From: Posidonia oceanica
Taxonomy: Eukaryota > Streptophyta > Magnoliopsida > Alismatales > Posidoniaceae
Direction: 5' to 3'
DNA: 64,000 nt
NCBI GenBank assembly: GCA_037176725.1
Contig: JAZBRS010000077.1
Location: forward strand, 2,418,001 to 2,482,000
Under the pieces are notes generated by a model. The model saw only the letters and a list, made by a program, of their open reading frames with translations, made no database searches and was not told the origin of the DNA. Below, piece by piece: positions 33,208 to 46,300 of the stretch. Every line of letters starts with the position of its first letter. Position 1 is the first letter of the stretch. The position numbers and the translations under genes are program-made.

Positions 33208-34400
33208 CTACTGATAGTACTTCTTGAGATAGCAGAGGTTTACGGGCTCAGACTGCTCGACCCGGTCCATATCCTCAAGAGTTACCGCGCCTCCTGAGAA
33301 GATCTGCTTGACCACGAAGGGGGCCACACCAATTAGGTCGGAATTTCCCTCGACCATCAGGTAAATGAATGGCGCGCAAAACGAGGTCCCCCGGCTGAAA
33401 GTTTCTGGGCTGGACCTTCTTCAAGAATGCTCTGGCCATCCGCTTCTGGTAGTAGTGAGCATTGTGCATAGCTTGCAATCTGTGCTCATCAATCAAATTT
33501 AGTTGGACGCAGCGGTCTTCAACCTATTCTGCCTCTTCTAACTCAGCTTCTCGTAGGATCCGTAGTGAGGGGATCTCTACTTCAACAGGTAGCACCGCTT
33601 CCATGCTGTACACCAAAGAATAAGGGGTGGCTCCCGTTGAGGTCTGGATTGATGTCCTGTACGCCCAGAGCGCGTATGGGAGCTTGTCATGCCAATCCTT
33701 GTGGGTTTCTGCTAACTTTTTCAGGATTTTAACAATGTTCTTGTTTGCAGACTCCACCACTCCGTTCATCTGTGGCCGGTAGGGCGAGGATCTATGATGC
33801 TTGATCTTGAGACTCTACAGGTATTCCTCGATTCTTTTGGCAATGAAGTTTGTGCCATTATCAGAGATGACAGAGTGTGGGACCCCATATCGGGCAACGA
33901 TATTGTTCCTGATAAACTTTTCTGTTGCCACAGCGGTGACTGTCTTATAAGAGGCTGCTTCCACCCACTTAGTAAAGTAATCGATCGCTACCAGAATGTA
34001 ACGATGACCATTTGAAGCAGCTGGGTGGATGGCGCCAATGACATCGATCCCCTAGGTGGAGAAAGGCCATGGCGAAGACATGTTATGCAGCTGTTGCGGG
34101 GGGGCCTTGATGAAGTTACCATGGATCTGACAGTTGTGGCATCTGTGCATGAACTGGCAGCAGTCTGCTTCCATGGTCTGCCAGAAATATCCTTGGAGCA
34201 TGATCTTCTTGGCCAGGAGGACGCCGTTCATGTGCGGGCCACAGGTCCCTGCATGCACTTGAAGCATCAGCGTGTCAGCATCCGATTTGTTCAGGTAGCG
34301 CAGTAACATCTGATTATATGACCTTCTGTACAGCTGCCCAGCCCCCAACACATACTTTAACGCCAGACGCGCCAGAGTTCTCTTGTCTGCTGTCGCGGTA
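33208..34400 (-). pseudogene. Integrase region of element 2
   Basis: The HHCC finger (HAGTCGPHMNG ... CHNCQ) and the DD35E region can be followed on the - strand, but stops fall at 34052 (just before the first catalytic Asp), 33815 (between the second Asp and Glu) and 33524, and a 1-base insertion near 33315 shifts the GPF module. Confidence 0.85.
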
Positions 34401-34559
34401 TCAGGAGGAAAGCTGCCAGACTCCAGGAAAGATTTTATATCTTGATACCAGGGCTGCTCCTCAGCTGGATCCGCCTCATCAATGTTCAAGCAATATGCAG
34501 GCTGCTCAATGCGAGTAACAGATATATCCATTGCACTGTCTTCAAATATAGTGAGCCAG

Positions 34560-35090
34560 GATGCCAGAGTTGCTAGTGCGTCCGCGTACGCATTCTTTGC
34601 CCTGTTCATGTATGTGAAGTAGATGCTCTCAAATTCTTCCATCAGCCTCAACAGGTGTTCGTGATACGGCACAAGCTTAGGTTCTTTTGTCCTCCAGTCG
34701 CCGTTCACTTGAGAGATTACTAGCATGGCATCACCGTGCACATGCAACTTCTGCGCCTTGTGCTCGAGGGCGACCTTCAACCCTAGGATGCATGCTTCAT
34801 ACTCTGCTTCATTGTTTGTGCAGGTGAAAGTCAGCTTCCTCGCGAAGGGAATCATTTGTCCCTGAGGCGTGGTCAGCACTGCGCCTACGCCTCGGCCCTT
34901 TTTGTTGACAACGCCATCAAAGTAGAGCTGCCATTCCTCTTGATTTTCAGGATTTTTCTCCTCAGAGCCCTCCATTGCGAAGAAGATGTCCTCGTCAGGG
35001 AACTGCATCTGGAGGGGTTGGTATTCTGGCAGAGGAAGATCAGCAAGGTGGTCTGCCATGGCCTGGCCCTTCATGGATTTCTGTGTGACA
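34560..35090 (-). pseudogene. Second RNase H of element 2
   Basis: LYFDGVVNKKGRGVGAVL, NNEAEYEACILGL and HVHGDAMLVISQ give the three acidic residues intact; the Trp that is a stop in element 1 is still Trp here. The domain is separated from RT by the 2-base loss near 35092. Confidence 0.85.
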
Positions 35091-35209
35091 GGTGATGTCG
35101 TACTGAGACAATAACACCTGCCACTTAGCACATCTGCCTACCATGGCCGGCTTTTGAAAGAGGAACTTGATAGGATCATGCCGGCATAGGAGCTGAACTT
35201 GGTATGCCA

Positions 35210-36420
35210 TCATGTAGTGCCTTAGTTTCTGTGCAGCCCAGACAAGGGACAAGCAGGTCTTCTCTAGTGTACTGTACCTGGCTTCACATTCGTTAAACTT
35301 CTTGCTCAGGTAATAGATGGCGCGCTCCCTTCTACCAGATTCGTCATGTTGGCCCAAGACGGCGCCCATGGAATGCTGCGTGGTAGAAAGGTAGAGAAGC
35401 AAAGGTCTCCGTGGTGTAGGGGGAACCAGGATAGGAGGCTTGATCAACAGCAGCTTGATCTTGGCAAATGCAGCCTGACACTCCTCACTCCAGTCGATTT
35501 GCACATTCTTCCTCAGGAGCTTGAATATGGGTTCACAAATGGGCGTAAGCTGTGCAATAAAGCGACTGATATACTGTAAACGCCCAAGCAGACTTCTGAC
35601 CTCCTTTTCAGTTCTGGGGGGTGGCAAGTCCATGATGGCTTTTGCTTTCATCGGGTCCACCTCAATCCCCCTTTGCCTAACAATGTAGCCGAGCAGTTTG
35701 CCAGAAGACACCCCGAATACACACTTCTTGGGATTCAGGCGCAATTTGTATTTCCGTAGACGGTCAAAGAGCTTTTTTAGACAGGCAAGATGGTCTTCAG
35801 GCTCTCTGGTTTTAGCAATCATGTCGTCTATGTAGACCTCTACTTCTTGGTGCATGAGGTCATGGAACAGCGCAGTCATGGCCCTCTGATAGGTCGCACC
35901 AGCATTCTTCAGACCGAACGGCATGACTTGGTAGCAGAAGACTCCCCAAGGGGTGATGAATGAAGTCTTTTCCATGTCTTCTTCTGCCATTTTGATTTGG
36001 TTATAACCAGAAAAGCCGTCCATGAAGGAGAGCATCTTGTGGCCCGCTGTATTGTCGACTAGGACGTCAATGTGAGGCAGGGGGAAGTCGTCCTTGGGAC
36101 TCGCCTTGTTCAGGTCCCTGTAGTCGATGCAGATCCGGATTCGGCCATCTTTCTTGGGCACAGGTACAATGTTTGCCAGCCACTCAGGATAAAGAACGAC
36201 CTTCAGAAAGTTGACTCTGAGCTGCTTCATTATCTCTTCTTTGATCATGAGCAGCCACTGTGGTCGCCATCTTCTTAGTTTCTGCTTCACTGGCTTGGCA
36301 TTCGAGTTTAAGGGCAGATTGTGCACCACTATCTCTATGTCAAGGCCGACCATATCCTCGTAACTCCAGGCGAAGACATTCGCATATTCTTTCAAGAATG
36401 CAATGAACTCTGTTCGAGCC
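35210..36420 (-). pseudogene. Reverse transcriptase and RT-linked RNase H of element 2
   Basis: Read without interruption from 36710 to about 35093. Motifs are RICIDYRDLNK (Asp kept, unlike element 1), SFMDGFSGYNQ, VMPFGLKNAGATYQRAM and YIDDM, then RPLLLYLSTTQHSMGAVLGQ and ARYSTLEK of the RT-linked RNase H. This is the best preserved part of element 2. Confidence 0.9.
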
Positions 36421-38299
36421 TGGGAGGACAGCTGAGCACTGATACGAACTTCTCTGACTTCCTCAGCTGTGCCGATGTTGACAACCTCTGTTTCTTCTTC
36501 AACATGGAGGTTGGGGCCTTCTGGGTCGTCATCATAGGGCCGGAACTCGGGCAACGGTTCGTCAATCTCATCCATGCCTGTATCGTCCTCCTCTCCATAA
36601 GCAATAAGTTCCGAGAGGATCTCTTTCTCAAAATAAGGACTTGTGATGTCGAAAGAGTGTATGTGTTCCGCTGCTTGGCCCTGGTGATGCTTTAGGATGG
36701 TCACGCTCACTCGGGTATTCTTGTAGCCTCAGTGGGCGACCTCCGTCCCAGCAACTCCTTCTGCTGTTTGCTCTAGCCTGACTGATTCTGCTAAGTGCTC
36801 TGTTGATACTGCTGAGGGCCTTGCTGATTCTGCTGTTGACACAGCTGATGATTTTGCTATTGAGGCTGCTAACAACTCTGTTACTGATTCTGCTTTCTGC
36901 TCTGTTACCGCTGCTGCTTGGACTGCTAGTGCTTCCTCCTCTGAGTCTTCTAGTGTGCTTGGGGAGGGTATGTTGGACCGGCGGCTGATCTGGGCACTAC
37001 CGCTGGCTATGCTGCTTCGGTGAGGCATGCGTTGCACAAACCACCTAGACCCGCCTTCTAGTTGGAGAGTAATGAGCTCATCTGGTCTAGAGGAGTCTGG
37101 TGCTGCCAAGCCTTCTTCCAGGACCATGATAGAGGCATGGTCTTCTTGCAGAGGAGGCTCTGTAACCACAGCTTTCCCTTTCCTTTCTGCGGCTCGATGC
37201 TCTGCCAGGTCTTCTACTATCGACTTGATTTGTTCTTGATAAAGTAGCTCTAAGTCGGACATCCATGAATCGACCTGGGCTTCTATCGCCACTCCTTCCT
37301 CCTCGTCTGAGGGTGAGTCGACATAGTAGGCGCCGGGGGCCTGCGGCACTGGCCCGGCTGCAAGGCGGATCGCAGCCCTTGGAATTTGCATGATCTGGCT
37401 CATGGGCGCGCCAGATAGCGGCAGCTTTGGCGTGGGAGATCCAAATAGACTGGTCAGCGGGGCCACAAACGGGTATGCTGCCAGTGTCACTGTTGCAGGT
37501 GGAGGGCAGGCAGAGGCGCTCTTCTGAGGGCTCAAGGGCCGGGAGACTATGGTGCTTAGTTGGTCCTTTGCACCAGGTTGTGACTGTGAGAGTGTAGCTT
37601 CTGACGCTGTGGGGGCCTGCCATGAGAGTTGCTGCTTTGCGTCAGGAAGATGCGAAGCGGACAGCACCGACTGCATTCTTAGTGATGCGGCCGCTGGGGT
37701 GGGCTGAGCTGTGCTGCTGACTGAATTGATCGACTGTCGCTCCAGAGAGAGTGACAGTGGCACTGGTGCGACTGTGACCATAGGTGGCCTGCCCGATTCT
37801 GCCAGAAAGAGTGTCTCTGACTCCTGTACCACTGCTGCCTGTACTTGTAATGCAGATGTGGCTGTAAAAGTGTGAGGGCTTGCCAGTTCTGCCACAGAGT
37901 CTACTGAGCTGTTTGCTGTATCTGCTAGAGGGAGAGCTGAACATGCTGACTGTGGTGCCTCTATGCTAATCATTGCCTTGCTGCCAGTTGGGACTGCCTC
38001 TACTGTGCCAGACTGCTCCTCATCCGAGTAGTAGTCCTCAATGCAGACCCAGTCTTCTGTCGGCGCCGCGGCTTGATCATCGGTCGATCCCAGAACTCCT
38101 GCACTGGTGAAGTTAGTGAGGTCTCTGGGGATGGCTGGCTCTTGATCCTTGAGCTGAAGGCAGTGATCTTCGTTGAGCATGGGTTCATAACCGAGGCCTT
38201 CAGATTTTCTCTGCTCCACCGCTACGATCGGCTCTGCGATCCCCTAGCCATGACGCCCGAGCGGTGTACCCTTTATGTAGCCCCACCTGTCGACCATTC

Positions 38300-38893
38300 A
38301 GAAGGGGTTGCTGTGAACGGCCAAGGAGTTGACACATTCAAGATCAGGAATGAAGTTAACCGGCTCGCACTGATTAATGCGATATAGAGCTTCAGAAGTC
38401 TCGGGGTCAAATGGGATAGCTTGTGAAGACACGGGGGAGACTGCTTCGATCCGCTCCTTCTCAAAGTTCTCCGCCATGACGACAATGACATCATCGCCGC
38501 GACGGTACTTTATCATCCGATGGAGGGTCGAAGGAAGGACCTGATGCTAGTGGAGCCAAGGGCGCCCAAGCAGAAGATTGAAATTCGGCTTCAAGTCGAC
38601 GACATAGAATTCTACATCGAAGATGACCAGGCCGATGGCAAGAGAATAATCAGAATCCCTAGAGCGTCGTGGTGGGTGTTGTCAAAAGCTGTCATTCCCT
38701 TCACGGCTGGCGTGATGTCCTCGGCTTTGAATCCGAGCTTAGTTGCAGTACGCAAGGGGCAGACGTTAAGGCCTGACCCATTATCAACCAGTGTTAGGGG
38801 AATGCGAAAGTTTTTGAACTGAACCGTGACGAATAAGGGTTGGTTATGATTAATCCCCGCCGGAGGCAGCTCATCACTTGTAAAAGAGATGAC
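38300..38893 (-). pseudogene. Aspartic protease region of element 2
   Basis: The reverse complement matches the element 1 protease, including the D-N-G-S site (around 38775-38790) and the GRPWLHKH block (around 38540-38560), but the frame changes by one base near 38645 and is stopped at 38894 and 38298. Confidence 0.75.
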
Positions 38894-38896
38894 CTA

Positions 38897-41800
38897 GGGC
38901 TCCGCAATCATCCCTACCATGCTTTCCAAGGCTGAAGGCTCAATAGACTGGGACACACGGGCAGCCTGGAACACGCGAAGAAAAGCCTCGCGGTGTTCGG
39001 CAGAGGCGTGGATTAGGTCCCAAATGGAAATGTCAGCTTTGACCTTCTTAAGTTGGGAGGTTATGTCTGCCTTGGGTTGGTTCTTTTTGGCAACAGGAGG
39101 GGTTGTTTTGGCAAGCTCTGAGGGGGTAGTGGCAGGAAGCTGGGTTGCTACAGGCTGGGCAGGGATTTGGCTTGCTACAGGTTGATTTGGGGTTGGATCT
39201 GCTACGGGTTGGTTGGAGGGTGGGGGCATAGCAGGTTTGGGGTGATTTGGCCTAATTGCCGGTGCTGGGGGCCTATAGACCCTCCCCGATCGCGTTACTT
39301 CTGCACACATTTCTGTGGCGTAGCTGTAAGGGACGCGATGGGTGTCCAAGGTTAAGTCAGTAACCACTGGAGCACGTGCTGCGAGCACAGGAGGAGTTAC
39401 AGGGGGATCTACTAGGTGTTGAGGTCTACCTAGAGGGTATGGTTGTTGGGGTGGGAAGGCTGGGGCAGGTTGAGGTCTGCCTAGAAGGTGTACAGGGGAT
39501 TCTAGCTGAGGTCGCCCTAAGAGGTGGACGGGGAATCTAGGCTGGGCTCTAGCTGGAAGGTGTATAGGGGATTGAGCCTGAGGAAGCACAGCGAGGGGCG
39601 CGAAAGGGCGCTCTGACCTGGCACGCGGTCGGATTGTGTGAATTCCCGACTCGGAGCCGGCAACTGCCGCAAGATAGAGATTCACTGGGAAAGGCTCAGA
39701 GATATCAGAGATAAGATCAGAAGGGTCTACCATGGAGGTAGTAGGCCCAGAAGGGAAGACAGAGTGGATGCCTGAGGTTCCTGCCCCTCCCGGATAAGAG
39801 TGCTCCGGTAGGGGTTGGTGGATGATGCCAGAATGAGAGGGAACAGCTGAATGTGCAGATGCATGTGTGTGTGCTTGAGTGGATGCCTCGTGCGTGTCAA
39901 TCACAATCGTTTCCGATTCGATCAAATCCTGAATGGCGTTCGGCAAGGAGAAGCAATTGTCTGTCGAATGCCCGGCACTTCGATGGAAATTGCAGAAGAG
40001 GTCCGCCCTAAACCAATGTGGCAAGGGATTTGGGGGCGGACGAACCTCCAGGAACTTCAGGAGCGATGCAACCTTTGGCAAGATGACCGTGAGCGGTTCC
40101 ACCAGTGGGGCGAATTTTCGCTTCTCAGTGAGTGGCCTTCTTTGCCTCTGGTATAAGCCTTGCTGAACCGGTGCGGCGGGGTAGACCGGTCTAGCTGTGG
40201 TTGTGATTTGTGGTGTGGGTGGATTCCTAGGTGCAGGAGTGTACACCAACTGAGCTGGGGCAGGCCGGGATGGCAAGCGAACAGGCACAGCAGGGGAGTC
40301 GACGAATGCAACAGCGGTTTTCAGCGAGTCTTTCCTTTTCAGGCGGTTGTTGTTGCTGCCGCTGTTGTTGTTGGAGGCGCTGTTGTTGGCACTGTTACTG
40401 CTGATCGCGGCCTGCTTAGTGAACACAGAGAGAGCCGGGAAGTTGCCACTCCGCAAAGAACTCTCCACGCGTGCTCTAGCTCTGATGAGTGCTGCAAAAG
40501 TAGTGACTGGTTGGATGCTAAGTAGAGCTCCGAGAGATGGCTGCGCCCCTTTGATGACGATCTCAATAGACTCCTCGTCAGAGGGTCTATCTCGAACCTG
40601 AGAGGCAAGGGCGCGCCAATGGCCAACGTACTCCCCGAACGGCTCGCCGGAATTCTGCTTGATTGCGATCAAGTCCGCCCGCTTTGGGACTAGATCGAGG
40701 TTGAAGGAGTATTGTTCCAAGAACGCCTGACTGAGGTCGTTCCAAGTCTTGATGGCTGACATATCAAGCGATGTAAACCACTTGAGTGCCGGCCCAGTCA
40801 AACTCTTCTGGAACAGGCGGATCAGCAACCTCTCGTCAGCCTGAAGCTGAGCGAGATCACCGTAATACGCCTTCAGGTGTGCCACAGGGCAGCCCCTACC
40901 ATTGTATTTCTCGAAGTCCGAGATTTTGAACTTCGGAGGGAGTACCGCCTCTGGAAAGCAGCAGAGGTCCCGAAATTGGTAGGTCTGGTGCTCAGTACCC
41001 TGCACTAGTCGTAGTGCCTTCTCCAGGACGTCCATCCGATTGTTGATGGGGTCTGGAGTTGCTGCTATAGGGGAGGGATCAGCAGGGGTAGTGAGCACAT
41101 ACGCCGAATGGGTCGCACCTAAGTGCTCCTCTGGATCTACCGTAGCGTCGCCTGGTGGAGCAACGGGATGGCCGGCGTATCCGTGCTGGGGAACTGTGTA
41201 TGCAGGAGTGTATGTAGGATGCTGGGCTTGATGCAAAGGAGAAGAGTAAATGCCATGCTGTGCTGTGATAGGGGTAGGATGACGGAGCACCAGTTGCTGT
41301 ACAGGCGGGGTGCCAGACAGCGAGCCAGTGAGGTACTGGGCCCCAGCCGGTCCGAAGGACTGACCACCAGGGGGAAGAGGAGCATGCTGTGCTAAGTGTT
41401 GTGCAGCGGGAGGCGGTAAACGGGCCCCCATCGTCGGAACCGTGAGCAGTTGAGACGATGGTCGAGGCGGAGGTGTAGAGGTAGATGCATGAGATGCAGG
41501 AATTGGCCACAAAGGAATCTCAGGAATGACAGGAGCACAGGAAGGACGAACTGATAGAGCCATGCCCTGCAATCTCTGGGCAAGCTCCATCAGGTGCTGG
41601 TACTACGCCTCAGGCGTCTCGCCAGTGGGGACGCTGAAGTGCAATGCCGGCGAAGGTTGAGAAGCAAATGGCATGGACACAGACTGTTCGGGAGGAAGAG
41701 GTTCTACAGAAAAAGTCACAGCAGCGGTAGAAGGGATGTCAAAGGTGACGTATCCTTGGGACAGAGGGGACAGTGGCGTCTCCGAAGCACGAGTGACGGT

Positions 41801-42004
41801 CGTCAAGATAGATTCAGTGACCGGATCCAAGGGGAGAGATGCTTGCCACTGTCCCGGGACATACTGAGATCCTAGAGGCGCTAGGGGAGGAAACCCTGGC
41901 ATCGGAGGGGGAACAACGGGGACAGAAGGAGCGACCGGAGGGGCCGGAACGGAAACACCCTCCGTGACAGGAGTGAAGGGAGGCTCACTGACGTACTGGG
42001 CCAT
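38897..42004 (-). pseudogene. gag: GAG region of element 2
   Basis: The long open part 38894-41590 reads through the capsid-like domain (LLIRLFQKSLTGPALKWF) and the CNFHRSAGHSTDNC zinc-knuckle-like motif, without the two gag stops of element 1, but it is cut from its N-terminus by TAG at 41603. The N-terminal Pro/Ser-rich part is 41606-42004. Confidence 0.85.
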
Positions 42005-43323
42005 TGCTGACCTAGAGCGCGTGAGAATGGGGCTACGACGGGTATGCAAACGGCGACTCCTAATAGGAGCTATCGTCGCAAAGGCGGATAGCTCAGAAGA
42101 GGGAATGGTCGCGAATAAGGTCGCAACAGGGGTGTCAACAAGGGTCGGTACTCAAGCTCTAGCAAGGGGAACTCGCTTACCGATCACTGGTGACACAAAC
42201 AAAAGGAAACTAGGGTTAGAAACTGAAAAGATGGATGCAAATGAGTTAAGTTAAATGGCATGAATGATATGTATGCTTTCTAGTATGCCCCCTTACCTAG
42301 CTAGTGTATCTTAGCAGGTGATCTACAACAGGCATCCCTGGGTGTACGGGTCACCGACTCAGGTCAGAAAAGTGGGTTCCCTGCCTAACTCCTGGCCCAA
42401 AGCTCAGGTAATGACAGGGTGGTGCGTTGGTGGCCTCGACCCCGCCAAAGCGTGGGTGGTACCCTCTACTAACACCGACACGACCCCTGATCAAAGGGGG
42501 GACAGACCGACTGACTTGCGCCACGCCCAAAGCAGTGGAACAAGAGGCCGGGACTGTCCTTCGCAGACTAATAGGTGGACTCAGATGAGAAGATGCATGC
42601 CCTATATGATGCTTATGCAAATGATTAAAGTCTTTTATCTTGCACATTTTATTAACCAGAGGGAGTGAAGGATTGTTTGAAGTCTCTAGTTACTCCTAGA
42701 AGTTCCTTTTACTTGCCATTTTTAGTTAACCATGGGGAGAGCAAACAAGTCTCTACTATCCTAGGCATGGCATGTGCGAAAGGGATGAAAATCAGTCAAA
42801 CATGGCAGGCAAACAACATACAACACAGCAAAAGGCAAGTGCATGGCAGGTGCGAGTGTTCGTGAGCATGATAGTGAAGAAAAAGCATTCATCATGTCAA
42901 AAGGCATATATGCAAGGCATGTGCATGCGTAGTGACATAGCAAATGTGTAAGAAAAGCATTCAGCATTCAAAAAGCATGCACTGTTGCCAAACAAGTATG
43001 TAGACATGCATTGTGCGAGAAATAAAGCAATAATAAGCTGATAGATAAAGAAAGACAAAGACAAGTAAGCATTAAAGCAGGTAAGAGCAGAAGCAAAGAA
43101 ATAAGCAGGTAAACAAGCAACAGAGACAAAGCAGAGCAAGGCAAAGCGAACGCCACGGCGAAGCAGACGAGGCAGGTGCAAAACCTAAGCAAAGTAGCCA
43201 TGAGGCGACTCGCTAGGAGTTTACACAGAAGAGCAAGCAAAACAGGCAAAGGAGGCACAAAAGGCAAGCAAAGAAAGCAAATCCCAAGCGAGCGAAAGCG
43301 AAGGCGAAAGCCGGAGTCTGACA
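42005..43323 (-). other. Untranslated leader of element 2
   Basis: Counterpart of 4471-5785, with the best conserved part at about 42330-42630. No gene seen. The stretch 42740-43200 is rich in GCAA/AAGC low-complexity sequence. Confidence 0.65.
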
Positions 43324-43341
43324 TCCCTAGCGGAGTCGCCA
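43324..43341 (-). other. Primer binding site of element 2
   Basis: On the - strand, TGGCGACTCCGCTAGGGA, one base after the LTR end (...CTATA; element 1 has ...CTACA). It differs from the element 1 PBS at three places and is the closer match to the TGGCGACTCC form familiar from Ogre elements. Confidence 0.8.
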
Positions 43342-43342
43342 C

Positions 43343-46300
43343 TATAGTAATCCCAATCAGAATCAGGCTTACTATTGGTGGCGAGGTCCAAGGAGGAGGG
43401 CTCAACTCGAAAACACTTAAAATAGAGGAGAAAAGGTAAAAAAAGGAGAAGATAAGACAAATCAGAGTCGCCACCGTGTCTATTATCGGGAGACAAGGAA
43501 AACCGGGGGAAATGCGTGAATTAACATGCAAAACCAAGCAAGAAATGCAAAGCAAAGCAATGCAAAGGAAAACAAATGCAAATACATGCAAATGAGATGA
43601 CTCATGCTTAGGATGAGGGCAATATGGTCATTACGGGCCAAAAGACTGGGTAAGGACTCCTGTTACGCGCGGGGAAGGTGTTAGGCACCCCCGACACGCC
43701 CGAGAATCGGTCTTTCTAGGCTTACGCTCGCATACGCAGGGAAATGCAGATTGGAATGCCTAAATGCCAATGAATGCTTGAATGAATGCTCATAGGTGTG
43801 CTCTAAGTGGTGGGATGCAATGCAAGGAAAGTAAACGTGCAGTCTAAGCGCTCAGCAACGCTGTCTGTGTTCCGAACCGGGCGAAACCTGGCTTGTGAGA
43901 ACTCCAAGCAGTAAGCATCACTGGCCTATATGCAAATGCAAGCGAAAAAGCAAAACGACGGTAAAACCAAGCAATGCAGGCGACATGAAAGAGAAAACGA
44001 CGTAAAACACGCGAAACAATGCAAGAAACGAGAGCGACACGCAAAACGGCGCAAAAGACAAGGCGGGCATGCAAAACGGTGCCAAAAACGGAGCGGGCAC
44101 GCAAAATGGTGCCAAAAGACGAAGCGGGCACGCAAAACGGTGCCAAAAGCGAAGCGGGCACGCAAAACGGTGCCAAGAACAAAGCGGGCACGCGAAACGG
44201 TGCCAAAAGCGAAGTGGGCACGCAAAACGGTGCCAAGAACAAAGCGGGCACGCGAAACGGTGCCAAAAGCGAAGCGAGCACGCAAAATGGTGCCAAGAAC
44301 AAAGCGAGCACGCGAAACGATGCCAAAAGCGAAGCGAGCACGCAAAACGGTGCCAAGAACATAGCGAGCACGCGAAACGGTGCCAAAAGCGAAGCGGGCA
44401 CGCAAAACGGTGGCAAAAGCAGCGAAATAAAACCTCGGCAAAACCATGCAGATGCAAATGCAAGGAGAGAGAACAAGAGAAGCGAAAGCGGAGGCAAACA
44501 GTGTGTGTGTGCGAACAAACACTGTTTGAGGGCCCTGCAGAGTAGGTGTGAAGACCTACAAAGGGGAAAGCAAGTAGAGGGATTACCACCGCTTTGTGAC
44601 TGTTTCCCACTAAGCCGATCCACGATGTGTCTCGCACGCTGCCCAAAGCTCGCGGCGCGATCGGATCGTGGAAAAGGTGGAAGAAAGTCGCAATAAGTGG
44701 TGAATCCAGGGGAAACGCAACACAAAACACTTGGGAATACGCAAAAAAAGGAACGGGATTGATAGATAAGAAGAGGAAGTACTATTCTACATGATCGAGG
44801 AAACCAAAAGCGAAAACGATGCATGCAATGCAAATGGTATGCAAATGAATGCTGTGCAGGGGTTTAGAAGGACATACCTGGAAAATCTGAGGCCTGATCT
44901 GAGATCTGCTTGCTCCATGCTGAAGAGCGCTCCGCCGGGGTCGCCTGGGTAGCTTGTTTGAGAAGATCCAACGGTCGGATTGGAAGATATCCTAGCTTCA
45001 AGGCAGAGGGGCCAGCACAGGGGAGAAGAATGGATCTAAGTGTACAGGGGGTCCTAGGGGTGTGCAAACAGGCCCTCCCTTGTGAATGGGAGCTAATGAT
45101 GCTTGAGTGTGTGCAAAGGATGCAAAAAAAAACTAGAATGCATGAGTGCAATGCATGCAGAATGCAAGAAAAGACTTAAAGGGGATTTTTCAGAAAATTG
45201 GGGTCTCAAATGCAATTTTTGAAAGGATGGGGGTCTAAATGCAAAGGTTTTGAAAAGTTTGGGGTTTTCATGCAAGGATTTTGAAAAAAGGAGGGTCTGC
45301 ATGCAATTTCACAAAAGATAGGGTTTAAAATGCAATTTTCCAAGATGAATATGCATCAGGACAAGTTTTGAAACCATGTGGCAAGTTGAAATGCAATTTT
45401 AAAATCATTAGGGTCTAAAATGCAATTTTTCCAGCAAAATAGGGGTCTAGTGGGTCTGGGAATGCAGATGGGGGACCTATATGCAATTTTCCAAACATGC
45501 AGGGTCTAAAATGCAATTTTATAAGTAAAATATGCATTAAAATGATTTTTAAAAGCATGCAGAGGACCTATGTGCAATTTTCAAATCATGCAGGGTCAAA
45601 AATGCAATTTTATAAGCAAAATATACATTAAAAAGACAGACAGAGGACTGATGTGCAATTTTCAAATTATGCTGGGTCAAAAATGCAATTTTTGAAGCAA
45701 AATATGTATTTAAATGACTACTGTGCATTGAGGATGGACCTATATGCAAAAATCAAAAAACAGAGGAGAAAAAATGCAATGCAGTAAGCAAAAATTGAAA
45801 AATAAAAGCTAAGTTAACAGGACAGAGGACTAATATGCAAATATAGAAAGCACTGAGGACCTAAAATGCAATTTTATATGGCAAACTTAGAGAATTAAAT
45901 CAGATTAATTAACTGCAGGACTAACATGCAATAAACAAAAGCTGGAGGGCCAAAATCAAACTTATTACTGAAGGAAAGCACAGTAAAAGGACTGACATGC
46001 AAATAAAGAGAACTACATATTTTTCATGCAATTTTATATGGTTTCAGTTCAGAAATAAACAGATTTAATCAAATGAAGGACATGAACGCAAATAAGCAAG
46101 AACTGAGACCGAAAATGCAATATTTGGCAAAATAGCAAAGATAACGAAAAAATAAAAGCACAGTGAAATCTGCAGATCGTCGACCACTGTAGCAAATGCT
46201 ACCAGTGGCCAACAGAGGAAGAAAAGGGATGCTGGTGAGGCGTAGTCTGGCAGGCGAGCTTCTCCAGAGCTTGACGGAGACCGGGGCAGCATCGGCGAGC

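Larger units (their letters stand above)
33208..42004 (-). pseudogene. gag-pol: gag-pol polyprotein of element 2, heavily disrupted
   Basis: Same domain order and high protein similarity to element 1 (RT nearly identical over long runs). Start ATG at 42002-42004, end TAG at 33208-33210. In-frame stops: 41603-41605 (Gln to TAG), 38894-38896 (Gln to TAG), 38298-38300 (Arg to TGA), 38244-38246 (Gln to TAG), 36729-36731 (Arg to TGA), 34052-34054 (Trp to TAG), 33815-33817 (Gln to TAG), 33524-33526 (Trp to TAG). Frameshifts: a 1-base loss near 38645 in the protease, a 2-base loss near 35092 between the two RNase H domains, and a 1-base gain near 33315 in the integrase C-terminus. A 12-base in-frame deletion lies near 38290. 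It cannot make a full polyprotein. Confidence 0.9.

Noticed and set aside
44019..44696. Frames with 10- or 20-residue repeats (Ser-Gly-His-Ala-Lys-Arg-Cys-Gln type) in the LTR minisatellite
   Set aside because: The 30-bp unit is a multiple of three, so open frames appear on both strands; no gene features.
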